Shown here: piece by piece, positions 1 to 6,827 of the stretch
How the letters are laid out: each line of letters starts with the position of its first letter
How positions within the stretch are numbered: the stretch's first letter is position 1
The notes under the pieces: model-generated
Database searches by the model: none
What the model saw: only the letters and a program-made list of their open reading frames with translations
Told to the model about the DNA's origin: nothing
Source of the DNA: Pseudomonadota bacterium
Lineage (GTDB): Bacteria > Pseudomonadota > Alphaproteobacteria > Micropepsales > Micropepsaceae
Reading direction: 5' to 3'
DNA: 14,124 nucleotides
NCBI GenBank assembly: GCA_021817355.1
Contig: JAKAVI010000107.1
Location: 1-14,124, forward strand
Position numbers and translations under genes: made by a program

Positions 1-768
1 GTTGTGATCATGCTCGCGGAAATATTCCGCGATAAGCTCTACATCAAGATCCGACCTCGGCTTCCATTCCAGGGTTCCGCGATAGGCTTGGGAGCGTTGA
101 TTGTCGATCGCCGCACCAGTAAACAGATTCTTGCCATAACCACCGTGAGATTGAATGTCGGTAGCCAGGCGCCCCATTAGGGTGCCACTGTCATTCAGCG
201 GGCCGCTGACCGCTCCCTGGAAACTGAAAAGGCTATAGTTTCCCGCGGTAACGTGGGCGTACCCAGTCAGGTAATCCGTAGGCTTTGCAGTCACGAGGTT
301 GATCGCGCCAGCAGTGGCGCCAAGCCCATAGGTCGTACCTTGCGGACCGCGAAGCACCTCAACGCGGGACAAATCGTAAAAGCCAAGCAATTGAGCAGCC
401 GGCCGCGCGATCATCGCGCCATCTTCCAGCACCGCGACCGCCCCATCGCCGCCAAGATCTATACTTGTCATGCCGATGCCGCGAATAAAGATGCGCGCGA
501 CGCCAAACTGATTGCCGACGGACAGGTTAGGAACCATTGCCTGCAAATCGGAAATATTCTGGATACCACCAGGGCCGATTTTGTTTGCCGATATGACGGA
601 TGCCGCCACAGGCGCATCCTTTAATGTTTGATGGGTTTTGGTCGCGGTGACGACGACTTCTTCAATTTGCTTGGTATTGGCCGATGCAGTGGGACCGCCA
701 GCGAGAGCAATGCCCGCGACTGAAGCGAAAAGTACAGCACGATAGGCCCTTTTGTGATCTACACCCAT
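1..768 (-). CDS. TonB-dependent outer-membrane receptor, N-terminal part (runs off left edge)
   Basis: Outer-membrane active transporter that takes up a large or scarce substrate using energy from TonB-ExbBD. The frame starts at the ATG at 768 and stays open to position 1, giving 256 residues, so only the N-terminal third of a typical receptor is present. Visible parts are a signal peptide (residues 1 to about 30, hydrophobic AVLFASVAGIALAGG ending ASA), a TonB-box-like stretch IEEVVVTA at 35-42, and a plug domain from about 50 to 165. The plug contains DAPVAASVIS, LQAMVPNLSVG, FIRGIGM and RVEVLRGPQGTTYG followed by GAINLVTAKP, the classic end of the plug. Strands of the barrel begin after that. 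It is co-directional with the acyl-CoA ligase (123 bp gap), so it probably imports the substrate of that catabolic cluster; the actual ligand cannot be read from this fragment. The family assignment is secure. Confidence 0.95.
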   Translation of the reverse strand, partial: MGVDHKRAYRAVLFASVAGIALAGGPTASANTKQIEEVVVTATKTHQTLKDAPVAASVISANKIGPGGIQNISDLQAMVPNLSVGNQFGVARIFIRGIGMTSIDLGGDGAVAVLEDGAMIARPAAQLLGFYDLSRVEVLRGPQGTTYGLGATAGAINLVTAKPTDYLTGYAHVTAGNYSLFSFQGAVSGPLNDSGTLMGRLATDIQSHGGYGKNLFTGAAIDNQRSQAYRGTLEWKPRSDLDVELIAEYFREHDHN

Positions 769-791
769 GAAAGGCAGCCCCCCCTTTTATA

Positions 792-806
792 CGCCAAATA
801 CTGGCG
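792..806. repeat. Short inverted repeat in the receptor leader
   Basis: CGCCA (792-796) and TGGCG (802-806) form a 5-bp inverted repeat with a 5-nt loop, between the presumed promoter and the receptor start codon. It could be a small hairpin in the 5' untranslated region or a protein site. The leader also has a G-rich run near 777-783 rather than a standard ribosome binding site. Confidence 0.3.
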
Positions 807-813
807 GTCTATA

Positions 814-852
814 TATCTACTGAGCAGTATGATAAAATAGATTTTGCGTCAA
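814..852 (-). promoter_or_regulatory. Putative promoter/operator region of the TonB receptor
   Basis: Upstream of the receptor start there is a perfect inverted repeat TACTG-AG-CAGTA (818-829), flanked by TATC (814-817) and GATA (831-834). The minus strand also carries TTGACG (847-852), a good -35 match, but I see no clean -10 at 17 bp from it. An alternative is TTTTAT, 16 bp, TATATA, which would put the palindrome between the two boxes. The palindrome has the size and symmetry of a small TetR-type operator and lies near the TetR gene of this cluster. Binding is inferred, not shown. Confidence 0.4.
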
Positions 853-891
853 GCGGGGATGTGACGGGTTTAAGACGGTGGTTGTGCGCCT

Positions 892-2505
892 TTAATTGAG
901 GAATTGCTCTCGCCGTAGCCTCAGTCCGACGGCTTCTCGGTCCCAGGTATCAGCTGTTACGCCCTCACCGCGCAGGGCTGCCTTCTGTACTTTGGCAGAT
1001 GGCGTCTTGGGCAACTCGTTCAGGATCCGGATGTATCTAGGAACCATGAAGTAGGCCATTCGTTCAGCAAGAAATGCAATGAGTTCAGCCGGATCGACGA
1101 TTTGTCCGGGGACCGGTGCGATCACCGCCATCACCTCATCCTCGGAAAGTTCACTTGGTACACCAATCACTGCTGCTTCGCGTACGTTCGGATGGGCCAC
1201 AATTTCCGCCTCAACCTCAAAGGACGAGATGTTCTCTCCGCGCCGCCGAATAGTATCCTTCAGCCGGTCGACGAAATAAAAATAGCCATCTTCGTCAAGA
1301 CGGAAACCGTCCCCGGTGTGAAACCAGCCATTGCGCCAGGCGCGCGCAGTTGCCTCCGGATTCTTGTGATAGCCGCTGTTCATGGCCCAGGGCCGGTCGG
1401 TGCGCAAAATCATCTCCCCAACCTGCCCTATGGGGACTTCGCAGTCATTTTCGTCAACAAGCCGAACCTCCACCCCCTTGCGCGGGCGACCACACGTGCC
1501 GCGCTTGGTTGGATTGGCTTCGGACACGATCGGCGAGGAAATCTCCGTCATGTTGAATATGGTATAAACGTCAATGCCAAAGCGCTCCGCGAAGGGGGCG
1601 GCATCGTCGGTAAGCGGTACCATGAGCGCGAGCCGTACCTTATGGTCACGGTCTGATGCGCTTTGGTCACGTTTCATCAGGAACGTCGCCATAACCCCCA
1701 GTAGGAAAATAGCCGTGCATTGGGTTTGCTTGACAAAATCCCAGAATGTGTCGGTGGAATAGCTTTCCATCATGGCGATCGAACCGCCACGGGCAAACAT
1801 CACAAAGGGCAGGCCCATCCCACCAATATGAAACAGTGGCATATTCACAAGAAAGCGGTCTGCCGCGGTTACCATCGTCCAAGAGTCCGGGCCTGCATTG
1901 GTGTAAAGATGCAGATATGACGACAGCACACCTTTCGAGGGGCCGGTCGTTCCGGAGGTATAAATTATCGATTGCGTATCCCATGGCTCAATGGGTCGAT
2001 CCGGCTCGGCCAGCGCACCGTTGGTCTGCGCAAGTGCCTCAAAAGAGCTCGCACGCAGGCCAGAAGGCACCTCGCCGTCTCCAACCAGTATCACGTGCTG
2101 GAGACTATGCGCATCCACGTCGGCCAGACGCTCCACCAACGCGCCATGAGCGACCAGTATCCTGGCATCGGAATTGTTTAGAACGTGTTGAAGAATGCTG
2201 CCGCGATAGGCCGTATTGAAGGGCACAAACACCGCTCCAAGATAGTTGACGGCAAATTGGATCAGCAAGCCTTCCCGGCCGTTAGGCAACCAAACTGCTA
2301 TGTGATGTCCACGGGCCACCCCCAGCTGCTGAAGTCCGGTTGCCACCTTTAGCACCCGGCGGCGGAACTCGGAAAAGCTCCATTCCTCACCATCAGCAAA
2401 AATGACAAAGGTTTGCTCCGGCTTTTCACGTGCCCAGCGATCCATCAGATAGCGGGACACGCAAAGCTCGCGCGCTGGAACGCGCGGATCGCTATGACCT
2501 GGCAT
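892..2505 (-). CDS. CaiC-like ATP-dependent acyl-CoA ligase (AMP-forming)
   Basis: Class I adenylate-forming enzyme that activates a carboxylic acid with ATP to acyl-AMP and then to the CoA thioester, in the cytoplasm. At 537 residues it is a normal family length. Core motifs are all present: phosphate-binding YTSGTTGPSKG (182-192), NMTEIS (318-323), TGDG with the ribose-contacting Asp399, DRLKD around Arg414, the hinge-region RRGENIS, and the C-terminal catalytic lysine Lys505 in PSAKVQK. Sequence around 318-365 recalls the crotonobetaine/carnitine-CoA ligase branch (CaiC-like), but substrate cannot be set from this. The ATG at 2505 is preceded by GGGGGAG at very short spacing; a second in-frame Met lies at residue 21. 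It sits downstream of the TetR gene on the same strand, with its own promoter-like sequence, and is the likely entry step for the acid later handled by the B12 mutase pair encoded divergently. Confidence 0.93.
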   Translation of the reverse strand: MPGHSDPRVPARELCVSRYLMDRWAREKPEQTFVIFADGEEWSFSEFRRRVLKVATGLQQLGVARGHHIAVWLPNGREGLLIQFAVNYLGAVFVPFNTAYRGSILQHVLNNSDARILVAHGALVERLADVDAHSLQHVILVGDGEVPSGLRASSFEALAQTNGALAEPDRPIEPWDTQSIIYTSGTTGPSKGVLSSYLHLYTNAGPDSWTMVTAADRFLVNMPLFHIGGMGLPFVMFARGGSIAMMESYSTDTFWDFVKQTQCTAIFLLGVMATFLMKRDQSASDRDHKVRLALMVPLTDDAAPFAERFGIDVYTIFNMTEISSPIVSEANPTKRGTCGRPRKGVEVRLVDENDCEVPIGQVGEMILRTDRPWAMNSGYHKNPEATARAWRNGWFHTGDGFRLDEDGYFYFVDRLKDTIRRRGENISSFEVEAEIVAHPNVREAAVIGVPSELSEDEVMAVIAPVPGQIVDPAELIAFLAERMAYFMVPRYIRILNELPKTPSAKVQKAALRGEGVTADTWDREAVGLRLRREQFLN

Positions 2506-2526
2506 TACTCCCCCGGCTTTTCATAG

Positions 2527-2549
2527 GCTCCAATTTTCTTACGTGGAGC
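2527..2549. repeat. Inverted repeat in the ligase leader
   Basis: GCTCCA (2527-2532) and TGGAGC (2544-2549) form a perfect 6-bp inverted repeat with an 11-nt spacer, between the presumed ligase promoter and its start codon. It could be a leader hairpin or an operator. Confidence 0.35.
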
Positions 2550-2555
2550 ACTAAA

Positions 2556-2584
2556 ATTCTACTGATGGGAATAATTTTACGCAA
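2556..2584 (-). promoter_or_regulatory. Putative sigma-70 promoter of the acyl-CoA ligase
   Basis: Read on the minus strand: -35 TTGCGT (2579-2584), a 17-bp spacer, and -10 TAGAAT (2556-2561), five of six matches to consensus. It lies about 50 bp upstream of the ligase ATG. The -10 and spacer overlap an ATTC-N9-GAAT inverted repeat (2556-2572). They also share TCAGTAGA followed by an AT-rich WWTWTAG with the region upstream of the TonB receptor, hinting at common control. Confidence 0.5.
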
Positions 2585-2604
2585 GTCAGGCAGAGTAGAT
2601 ATTT

Positions 2605-3234
2605 TCAGCTCTTCCGTGACTTAAAGCGCACGATCCGTTCCACCGCATCCAATGCGTGGCGGATGACTTCGCTGGGCGTGCGCTGCCCCTCAGGATTATA
2701 CCAAAGCGAAATCCAGCTAAGCAGGCCCCCAATCCAGACCGCGGTCATCGCGGGGTCTGCGATGTCAAACTCCCCGGCCCTTTTCCCCTCTTCCAGAAGT
2801 TGTGCAACCTTCTGGTCAAAGCGATGCCGCAGGTCCCGGATCCGCCTTGCATCAGCATGTGCAAGATTCTTTTCTTCGCGCTGATAGACGACAATGAATT
2901 CCTGATTCTCGATGATGATCTTCGCGGTTCGTTCTACGAGCAGCTTCATTCGCAGGGTCGGCGTGCCCTTGGCTGCTAGAGCCTCGGTTTGAACATCAAG
3001 CGCCAGGGTGATGCCGCGCTGACATATCTCGGAAAGAATTTCACCCTTGTTGCGGTAGTAAGAATATATGAACGGCTTGGTAACATTCAGCCGTTCGCTG
3101 ACGTGATCAAGGGTGGTGGCCGTATAGCCCAGGTTGAAGAAGAGGTGGCATGCCTCCTCAAGAATGAGGCGACGCTTGTAGGCCGCAATTTCAACCTTGA
3201 GTTTCTTGGGCTTACGAGTCGCATGAACAGCCAA
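2605..3234 (-). CDS. TetR/AcrR-family transcriptional regulator
   Basis: A 209-residue one-component regulator, the usual TetR size. The N-terminal helix-turn-helix is clear: RRLILEEACHLFFNLGYTATTLDHV, then SERLNVTKPFIYSYYRNKGEIL, which is the standard TetR recognition-helix pattern (VTKPFIYSYYRNK) at about residues 50-65. The C-terminal half is helical and would form the ligand pocket and dimer interface. The start is inferred as TTG at 3234: the frame has no ATG before the HTH, a stop (TAA) lies at 3250-3252, and a TAGGA sits directly before the TTG, which is poor spacing, so translation may be weak. It lies between the dehydrogenase and the ligase genes on the same strand and most likely represses the cluster until an acyl-CoA or acid inducer binds. 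Targets are inferred from position and nearby palindromes. Confidence 0.9.
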   Translation of the reverse strand: MAVHATRKPKKLKVEIAAYKRRLILEEACHLFFNLGYTATTLDHVSERLNVTKPFIYSYYRNKGEILSEICQRGITLALDVQTEALAAKGTPTLRMKLLVERTAKIIIENQEFIVVYQREEKNLAHADARRIRDLRHRFDQKVAQLLEEGKRAGEFDIADPAMTAVWIGGLLSWISLWYNPEGQRTPSEVIRHALDAVERIVRFKSRKS

Positions 3235-3319
3235 TCCTACCCCCCGAGCTTAAGGACTCAGGGTACTTAGCATGAATTGTGCCCAATGTTGTAAAATTGC
3301 GTTCAGCTGGTCAGGATAT

Positions 3320-4495
3320 TCAACCCGCGGCCATTTGCAAAATCTCCATGACCTCCTCGGGGCCACTGACTGGACGCGGATTAGTCCGTGCCCACAGGTC
3401 CTCCATCGTGTAGCGAGCGACCTTGTCGAATTGCGGCTGATCCACATTCACGCTTTTTAGCGTTCGCGGCATGCCGAGGCTGCGAATGAACTTGTCCGCG
3501 GCTTCGGCGGCCGAAGTGCCCGCCTTTCCAAGTCCCGCGGCAATGCGCTTTTGTCTTTCGCCATTTACCGACGCATAGAATGCCAGTACGTAAGGCGCCA
3601 TGACACAGGAGGTATAGCCGTGGGGCACTCCGCAGGTTCCACCCAGCACGTGGCCAATGGCATGACTTGCGCCCATGGGGATGCCGCCAATTACCGGGAT
3701 CATCGATTGCCATGCGCCAATCTGGCACTTGAGCCGGCCTTCAAGATCAGCTGGGTTGGCCTTGACCCGTGCCAGACCTTCCGACAGTAGCCGTAGGGCA
3801 CTGTCAGCCATCCCATCTGCAAAATCATTGGATAAGAATGAGCCCAATGTCTCCATGGCGTGATCGAGCGAACGCACTCCTGTCGACATCCACAGCCACT
3901 CCGGCGTATGTACGGTAATTGCGGGATCCAGAATGACCGAAATTGGCGCCATTAGCCGGTGATCGTACCCCTGCTTCAACTGGATCCGCTCATCGGTTGC
4001 ACCAGACAAGGTGTTAAACTCGCCGCCCGACAACGTGGTCGGAATGGCGATCATCCGAATGTCTGGACCTTCATATTGGGGCCTTTGCAGCACACCATTT
4101 TCATCGACATAGATGTGATAGGGTTCGAGATCTTCGGGTTTGCGCAGATTGTGTTTGAGGCACAGAAGCATGACCGCTGATGCGTCATTGACAGAGCCGC
4201 CACCTACCGAAACAATGAGATCTGACTTTACTTCCCGCGCATGCTCTGCCGCCCGAATTACCGCGGACCGTGGTGCATGAGGAGGCATGCCATCGTGCGT
4301 TGCCGCATGACGCTTTCCGAGTGCCTTCTCGATACGAGCAATCTCATCGGTATTTTTGTTTAGATTGGTGCTTACATGGAGAAAGACGCGCTTTGCATCC
4401 AGGCGATCAACCTCGGCGGCCAGGGCTTCAGCGGCGGGGCGCCCCAGCGAGACGTTTTCCATCGCTGTCCAAATAATCTGACTTTGAGCAACCAT
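3320..4495 (-). CDS. Iron-containing alcohol dehydrogenase family oxidoreductase (group III)
   Basis: NAD(P)-dependent dehydrogenase of the Fe-ADH/maleylacetate reductase/glycerol dehydrogenase superfamily, 391 residues, full length. The N-terminal Rossmann-like half carries GGGSVNDASA (98-107), the pyrophosphate-binding motif, and IPTTLSGGEF (151-160). In the C-terminal helical half, metal-site histidines are His212 (SLDHAMET), His278 and His292 (GASHAIGHVLGG then GVPHG), with His282 as the extra active-site histidine. The first metal ligand, Asp in FucO (DxxxH), is Arg208 here (VRSLDH), so iron binding may be altered, as in maleylacetate-reductase-like members. The ATG at 4495 has an excellent GGGAGG six bases upstream. 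The gene is divergent from the mutase with a 142-bp shared control region. The likely role is reduction or oxidation of an oxo or hydroxy intermediate of the same pathway; the substrate is unknown. Confidence 0.9.
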   Translation of the reverse strand: MVAQSQIIWTAMENVSLGRPAAEALAAEVDRLDAKRVFLHVSTNLNKNTDEIARIEKALGKRHAATHDGMPPHAPRSAVIRAAEHAREVKSDLIVSVGGGSVNDASAVMLLCLKHNLRKPEDLEPYHIYVDENGVLQRPQYEGPDIRMIAIPTTLSGGEFNTLSGATDERIQLKQGYDHRLMAPISVILDPAITVHTPEWLWMSTGVRSLDHAMETLGSFLSNDFADGMADSALRLLSEGLARVKANPADLEGRLKCQIGAWQSMIPVIGGIPMGASHAIGHVLGGTCGVPHGYTSCVMAPYVLAFYASVNGERQKRIAAGLGKAGTSAAEAADKFIRSLGMPRTLKSVNVDQPQFDKVARYTMEDLWARTNPRPVSGPEEVMEILQMAAG

Positions 4496-4535
4496 TGCAA
4501 CCTCCCGCTGTCAGCAAACCGACTGGCCAACTGTC

Positions 4536-4563
4536 TTGACGCGGCTTGCATGTTCTATATACC
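4536..4563 (+). promoter_or_regulatory. Putative sigma-70 promoter of the B12 mutase genes
   Basis: TTGACG (4536-4541), 16-bp spacer, TATACC (4558-4563): good -35 and fair -10 matches, about 75 bp upstream of the mutase start codon. The CTTGACGC core also occurs upstream of the TonB receptor on the opposite strand. The -10 overlaps the palindrome at 4557-4574. Confidence 0.5.
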
Positions 4564-4574
4564 CAGTGGTACAT
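4557..4574. promoter_or_regulatory. Putative operator palindrome in the divergent control region
   Basis: ATATACCCAGTGGTACAT is an 18-bp near-perfect palindrome: arms TACC and GGTA around CAGT, extended outward by two more pairs with one mismatch. It covers the -10 box of the mutase promoter and lies between the divergent dehydrogenase and mutase genes, a classic place for the TetR regulator encoded two genes away to act on both. The function is inferred. Confidence 0.4.
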
Positions 4575-4637
4575 TATTTATACGATCAGTCAACTTCCCT
4601 GCAGGCATGGTGCCGAGGAATCCCCCGGAAAGCCCGT

Positions 4638-6269
4638 ATGACAGATTCACCATCGCGAACGTGGAAGACAGCGTCTGGTATCCCGCTGAAGGTCTCCTAC
4701 ACCAGCGAGGACATTCCTCAGTGGTACTGCCCCGACGTAAATAAGGTGCCTGGCGAATTGCCCTATCAGCGTGGCGCGTTTGCACAGGGCTATCGCTCCA
4801 AGCCCTGGCGAATATTCCAGCTCTCCGGATTTGGAAAACCCGAGGACGAGAACGAGCGGATCAAGTTTCTTCTGGCGCATGGCGAAACCGGCTTCCTGAT
4901 GGAACATGACCGTAATACCGCCGACCACATGTATAATGTGGACCACCCTGATGTCATTGCCCGTCCGCAGGATGTTGGACTGACCGGGGCGGTGATGCAG
5001 AGCATACGGGACATCGATATCTGCCTTTCGGACCTTCCCATCGCGACAACATTCGGACACGCAGGTGGCGCTGTAGTTCAGCATGCACCTTTTGCACTTG
5101 CTGGCTACTGGACGATCGCCAAACGGCGCGGGATCAGTCTCGAAACCTTGCCCGGCACCGGCCAGAGTGATTTTTTTCTCACCTATCATGGCTGCGTGCC
5201 CAAGCATCAGATCCCGACGGCGGCCGGACTACGCTTTAACGCCGACATCATCGAGTTTTGTTACAAGCATGTTAAGCGTTGGGTACCCGTATCGATCGCA
5301 GCCTATAATGGCGCGGATACCGGACTCAATGCCTATCAGGAGCTCGGCGCCCTCTTTGCGAACGCAGTCGAATATCTCGACGAAATCAAGCGCCGGGGCT
5401 CGATGCCGCTGGAGGCGGCAGCGAAGGCATGTGGTGGCGTAAATTTTCGACTGTCGATGGATCTGTTTGAGGAGGCGGCGAAGATTCGCGCCGGCCGCAA
5501 AATGTGGGCCGATCTTCTGGAGCGAAGATATGGCGTAACCGACGCCAAGGCGCGACAGCTGCGCATTCACTGTGTCACGTCTGGTTCCAACATGACTTAC
5601 CAGCAGCCATTGAATAACATCGTGCGCGGCACTCTCATGGCGCTTGCAGGTGTACTGTCCGGCATCCAGTCGCTGGGCATCTCTGGCTATGACGAGGCGC
5701 TCTCAATTCCATCCGAGCACGCTCACCAGATGTCCGTGCGCATCCAGCAAATTCTCCAGCACGAAACAAATATTCCCGCGGTAGTGGATCCACTGGGAGG
5801 CTCCTATTATGTCGAGTCCCTGACCGCCGAGCTGATTGAGCGGGCGTGGTCCTTCTTCGACGAGATTCAGGCGCGGGGTGGATTTCTGGAAACTCTCAAT
5901 ACCGGCTGGCTGCATCATTGCGCCCACGAAAATCAACACGAGGATTTTCTCGCCCAGGAGCGCCGGGAACGCATTATTGTCGGTGTCAATGAATTCAAGG
6001 CAGACATCTCTCCATTTGAGGTGGATGGCTTTGTTGGTGTGGGCGACGCCTTCGATGTTGCCATGCAGCGGTTGAAGGAAGTCAGGACTTCGCGCGCGCA
6101 GAAGCCTGCTGCCCTGGCTCTGCATAATCTGGAGCGGGTCTGTCGCAGCTCAGAAAACATCATGCCGGCCATGATGGATGCCCTCGGTGCAGAGGTCACG
6201 CTGGGTGAAATTGGTGATGTGTGGCGCAGTGTGCTCGGGGACTGGATTGCCCCCCAGATCACAATTTAG
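4638..6269 (+). CDS. Coenzyme-B12-dependent acyl-CoA mutase, large (substrate-binding) subunit, divergent
   Basis: TIM-barrel subunit of a methylmalonyl-CoA-mutase-family enzyme that rearranges the carbon skeleton of an acyl-CoA by radical chemistry with adenosylcobalamin. The chosen ATG (4638) gives 543 residues, follows GGAAAG, and suits a stand-alone large subunit (HcmA is about 560). The frame stays open upstream to a TTG at 4536, but that lies in the -35 box. Family marks include PYQRGAFAQGYRSKPWRIFQ near the N-terminus, NVDHP, IHCVTSGSNMT, NNIVRGT, IQSLGISGYDEALSIP and VVDPLGGSYYVESLT. The active site is unusual by hand alignment. Leu62 replaces Tyr89 of methylmalonyl-CoA mutase (Ile90 in HcmA), Glu89 sits where HcmA has Asp117, Cys186 replaces Arg207/Gln208, and Asn224 replaces the conserved His244 (AYNG instead of GYH). 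Family is sure, substrate unknown; a hydroxylated acyl-CoA is the best guess. The small subunit follows 17 bp downstream. Confidence 0.92.
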   Translation: MTDSPSRTWKTASGIPLKVSYTSEDIPQWYCPDVNKVPGELPYQRGAFAQGYRSKPWRIFQLSGFGKPEDENERIKFLLAHGETGFLMEHDRNTADHMYNVDHPDVIARPQDVGLTGAVMQSIRDIDICLSDLPIATTFGHAGGAVVQHAPFALAGYWTIAKRRGISLETLPGTGQSDFFLTYHGCVPKHQIPTAAGLRFNADIIEFCYKHVKRWVPVSIAAYNGADTGLNAYQELGALFANAVEYLDEIKRRGSMPLEAAAKACGGVNFRLSMDLFEEAAKIRAGRKMWADLLERRYGVTDAKARQLRIHCVTSGSNMTYQQPLNNIVRGTLMALAGVLSGIQSLGISGYDEALSIPSEHAHQMSVRIQQILQHETNIPAVVDPLGGSYYVESLTAELIERAWSFFDEIQARGGFLETLNTGWLHHCAHENQHEDFLAQERRERIIVGVNEFKADISPFEVDGFVGVGDAFDVAMQRLKEVRTSRAQKPAALALHNLERVCRSSENIMPAMMDALGAEVTLGEIGDVWRSVLGDWIAPQITI

Positions 6270-6286
6270 GGCTCCGGGAGGTTGAA

Positions 6287-6709
6287 TTGAAAAACTCTGC
6301 ACGGATACTCATCGCCAAAACCGGACTTGATGGTCATTGGCGCGGCGCCTCACTGGTTGCACGCGCCCTGCGCGAAGCCGGTTTTGACGTGGTGATGGCC
6401 GGCATGAGCAGCTGGGAGGAAATCGTTCAGGCGATTTCCGACAAGGAAGTTGACCTTCTGGGCATTTCCATCGGTGGTCACATTGAGGTGGCCGAGCGGG
6501 CAATTGCCGAAGCCCGCAAAGTCCGCCCGGACTTACCCGTCATGGTGGGTGGCGTGGTGCCGCCCTGGGCGAAGAAAAAGCTAGAGGCGCAGGGAGTTGA
6601 GGTTTACCCCCCTGGCTCCCAGATGAGCGAGATTACTGAAGGTGCCCAGCGTCTGACCGGCTACCGGGCCGAACCAATGCCCAGCCCGGATACGTCCGGC
6701 CGATCTTAA
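6287..6709 (+). CDS. Coenzyme-B12-dependent acyl-CoA mutase, small cobalamin-binding subunit
   Basis: Flavodoxin-like B12-binding domain that carries adenosylcobalamin for the large subunit just upstream. The start is TTG at 6287: GGGAGG lies at 6276-6281, five bases before it, the protein then begins directly at the first beta strand (KNSARILIAK), and the resulting 140 residues match stand-alone subunits such as HcmB (about 136). A longer reading from 6221 would overlap the large subunit and add an unrelated 22-residue leader. The DxHxxG motif is intact (Asp15, His17, Gly20 in GLDGHWRGA), His17 being the lower cobalt ligand, and the later GG is at 88-89. The middle motif is shortened: LGISIGGH (58-65) where relatives have a longer SxL...GxH stretch, so the loop around the nucleotide tail of B12 differs. 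Translationally close to the large subunit; the two form one enzyme. Confidence 0.93.
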   Translation: MKNSARILIAKTGLDGHWRGASLVARALREAGFDVVMAGMSSWEEIVQAISDKEVDLLGISIGGHIEVAERAIAEARKVRPDLPVMVGGVVPPWAKKKLEAQGVEVYPPGSQMSEITEGAQRLTGYRAEPMPSPDTSGRS

Positions 6710-6827
6710 GCGCGGGAGAACTGGCACCGACTTCGCCCGTCACGCTACCCGAGGCAGGCAGGCAAAGGTCATACCTCTATCCGCGATGGTCACACGCGCA
6801 GGCGTGAGAGCAAGGCTTTGATTTGAC
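6710..6827. other. Intergenic space between mutase operon and tRNA
   Basis: 118 bp between the end of the convergent mutase operon and the tRNA. It holds one weak hairpin, CACGC-GCAG-GCGTG (6793-6806), with no T-run on either side. I see no strong terminator, no integrase gene and no repeat of the tRNA end. Confidence 0.5.

Noticed and set aside
253..624. 123-codon plus-strand frame at the left end
   Set aside because: It is antisense to the TonB receptor, whose plug motifs read clearly on the minus strand.
4536..4637. 34-residue N-terminal extension of the mutase large subunit from a TTG
   Set aside because: The TTG is the -35 hexamer of the likely promoter, and the extension resembles no part of the family; the ATG at 4638 has a ribosome site.
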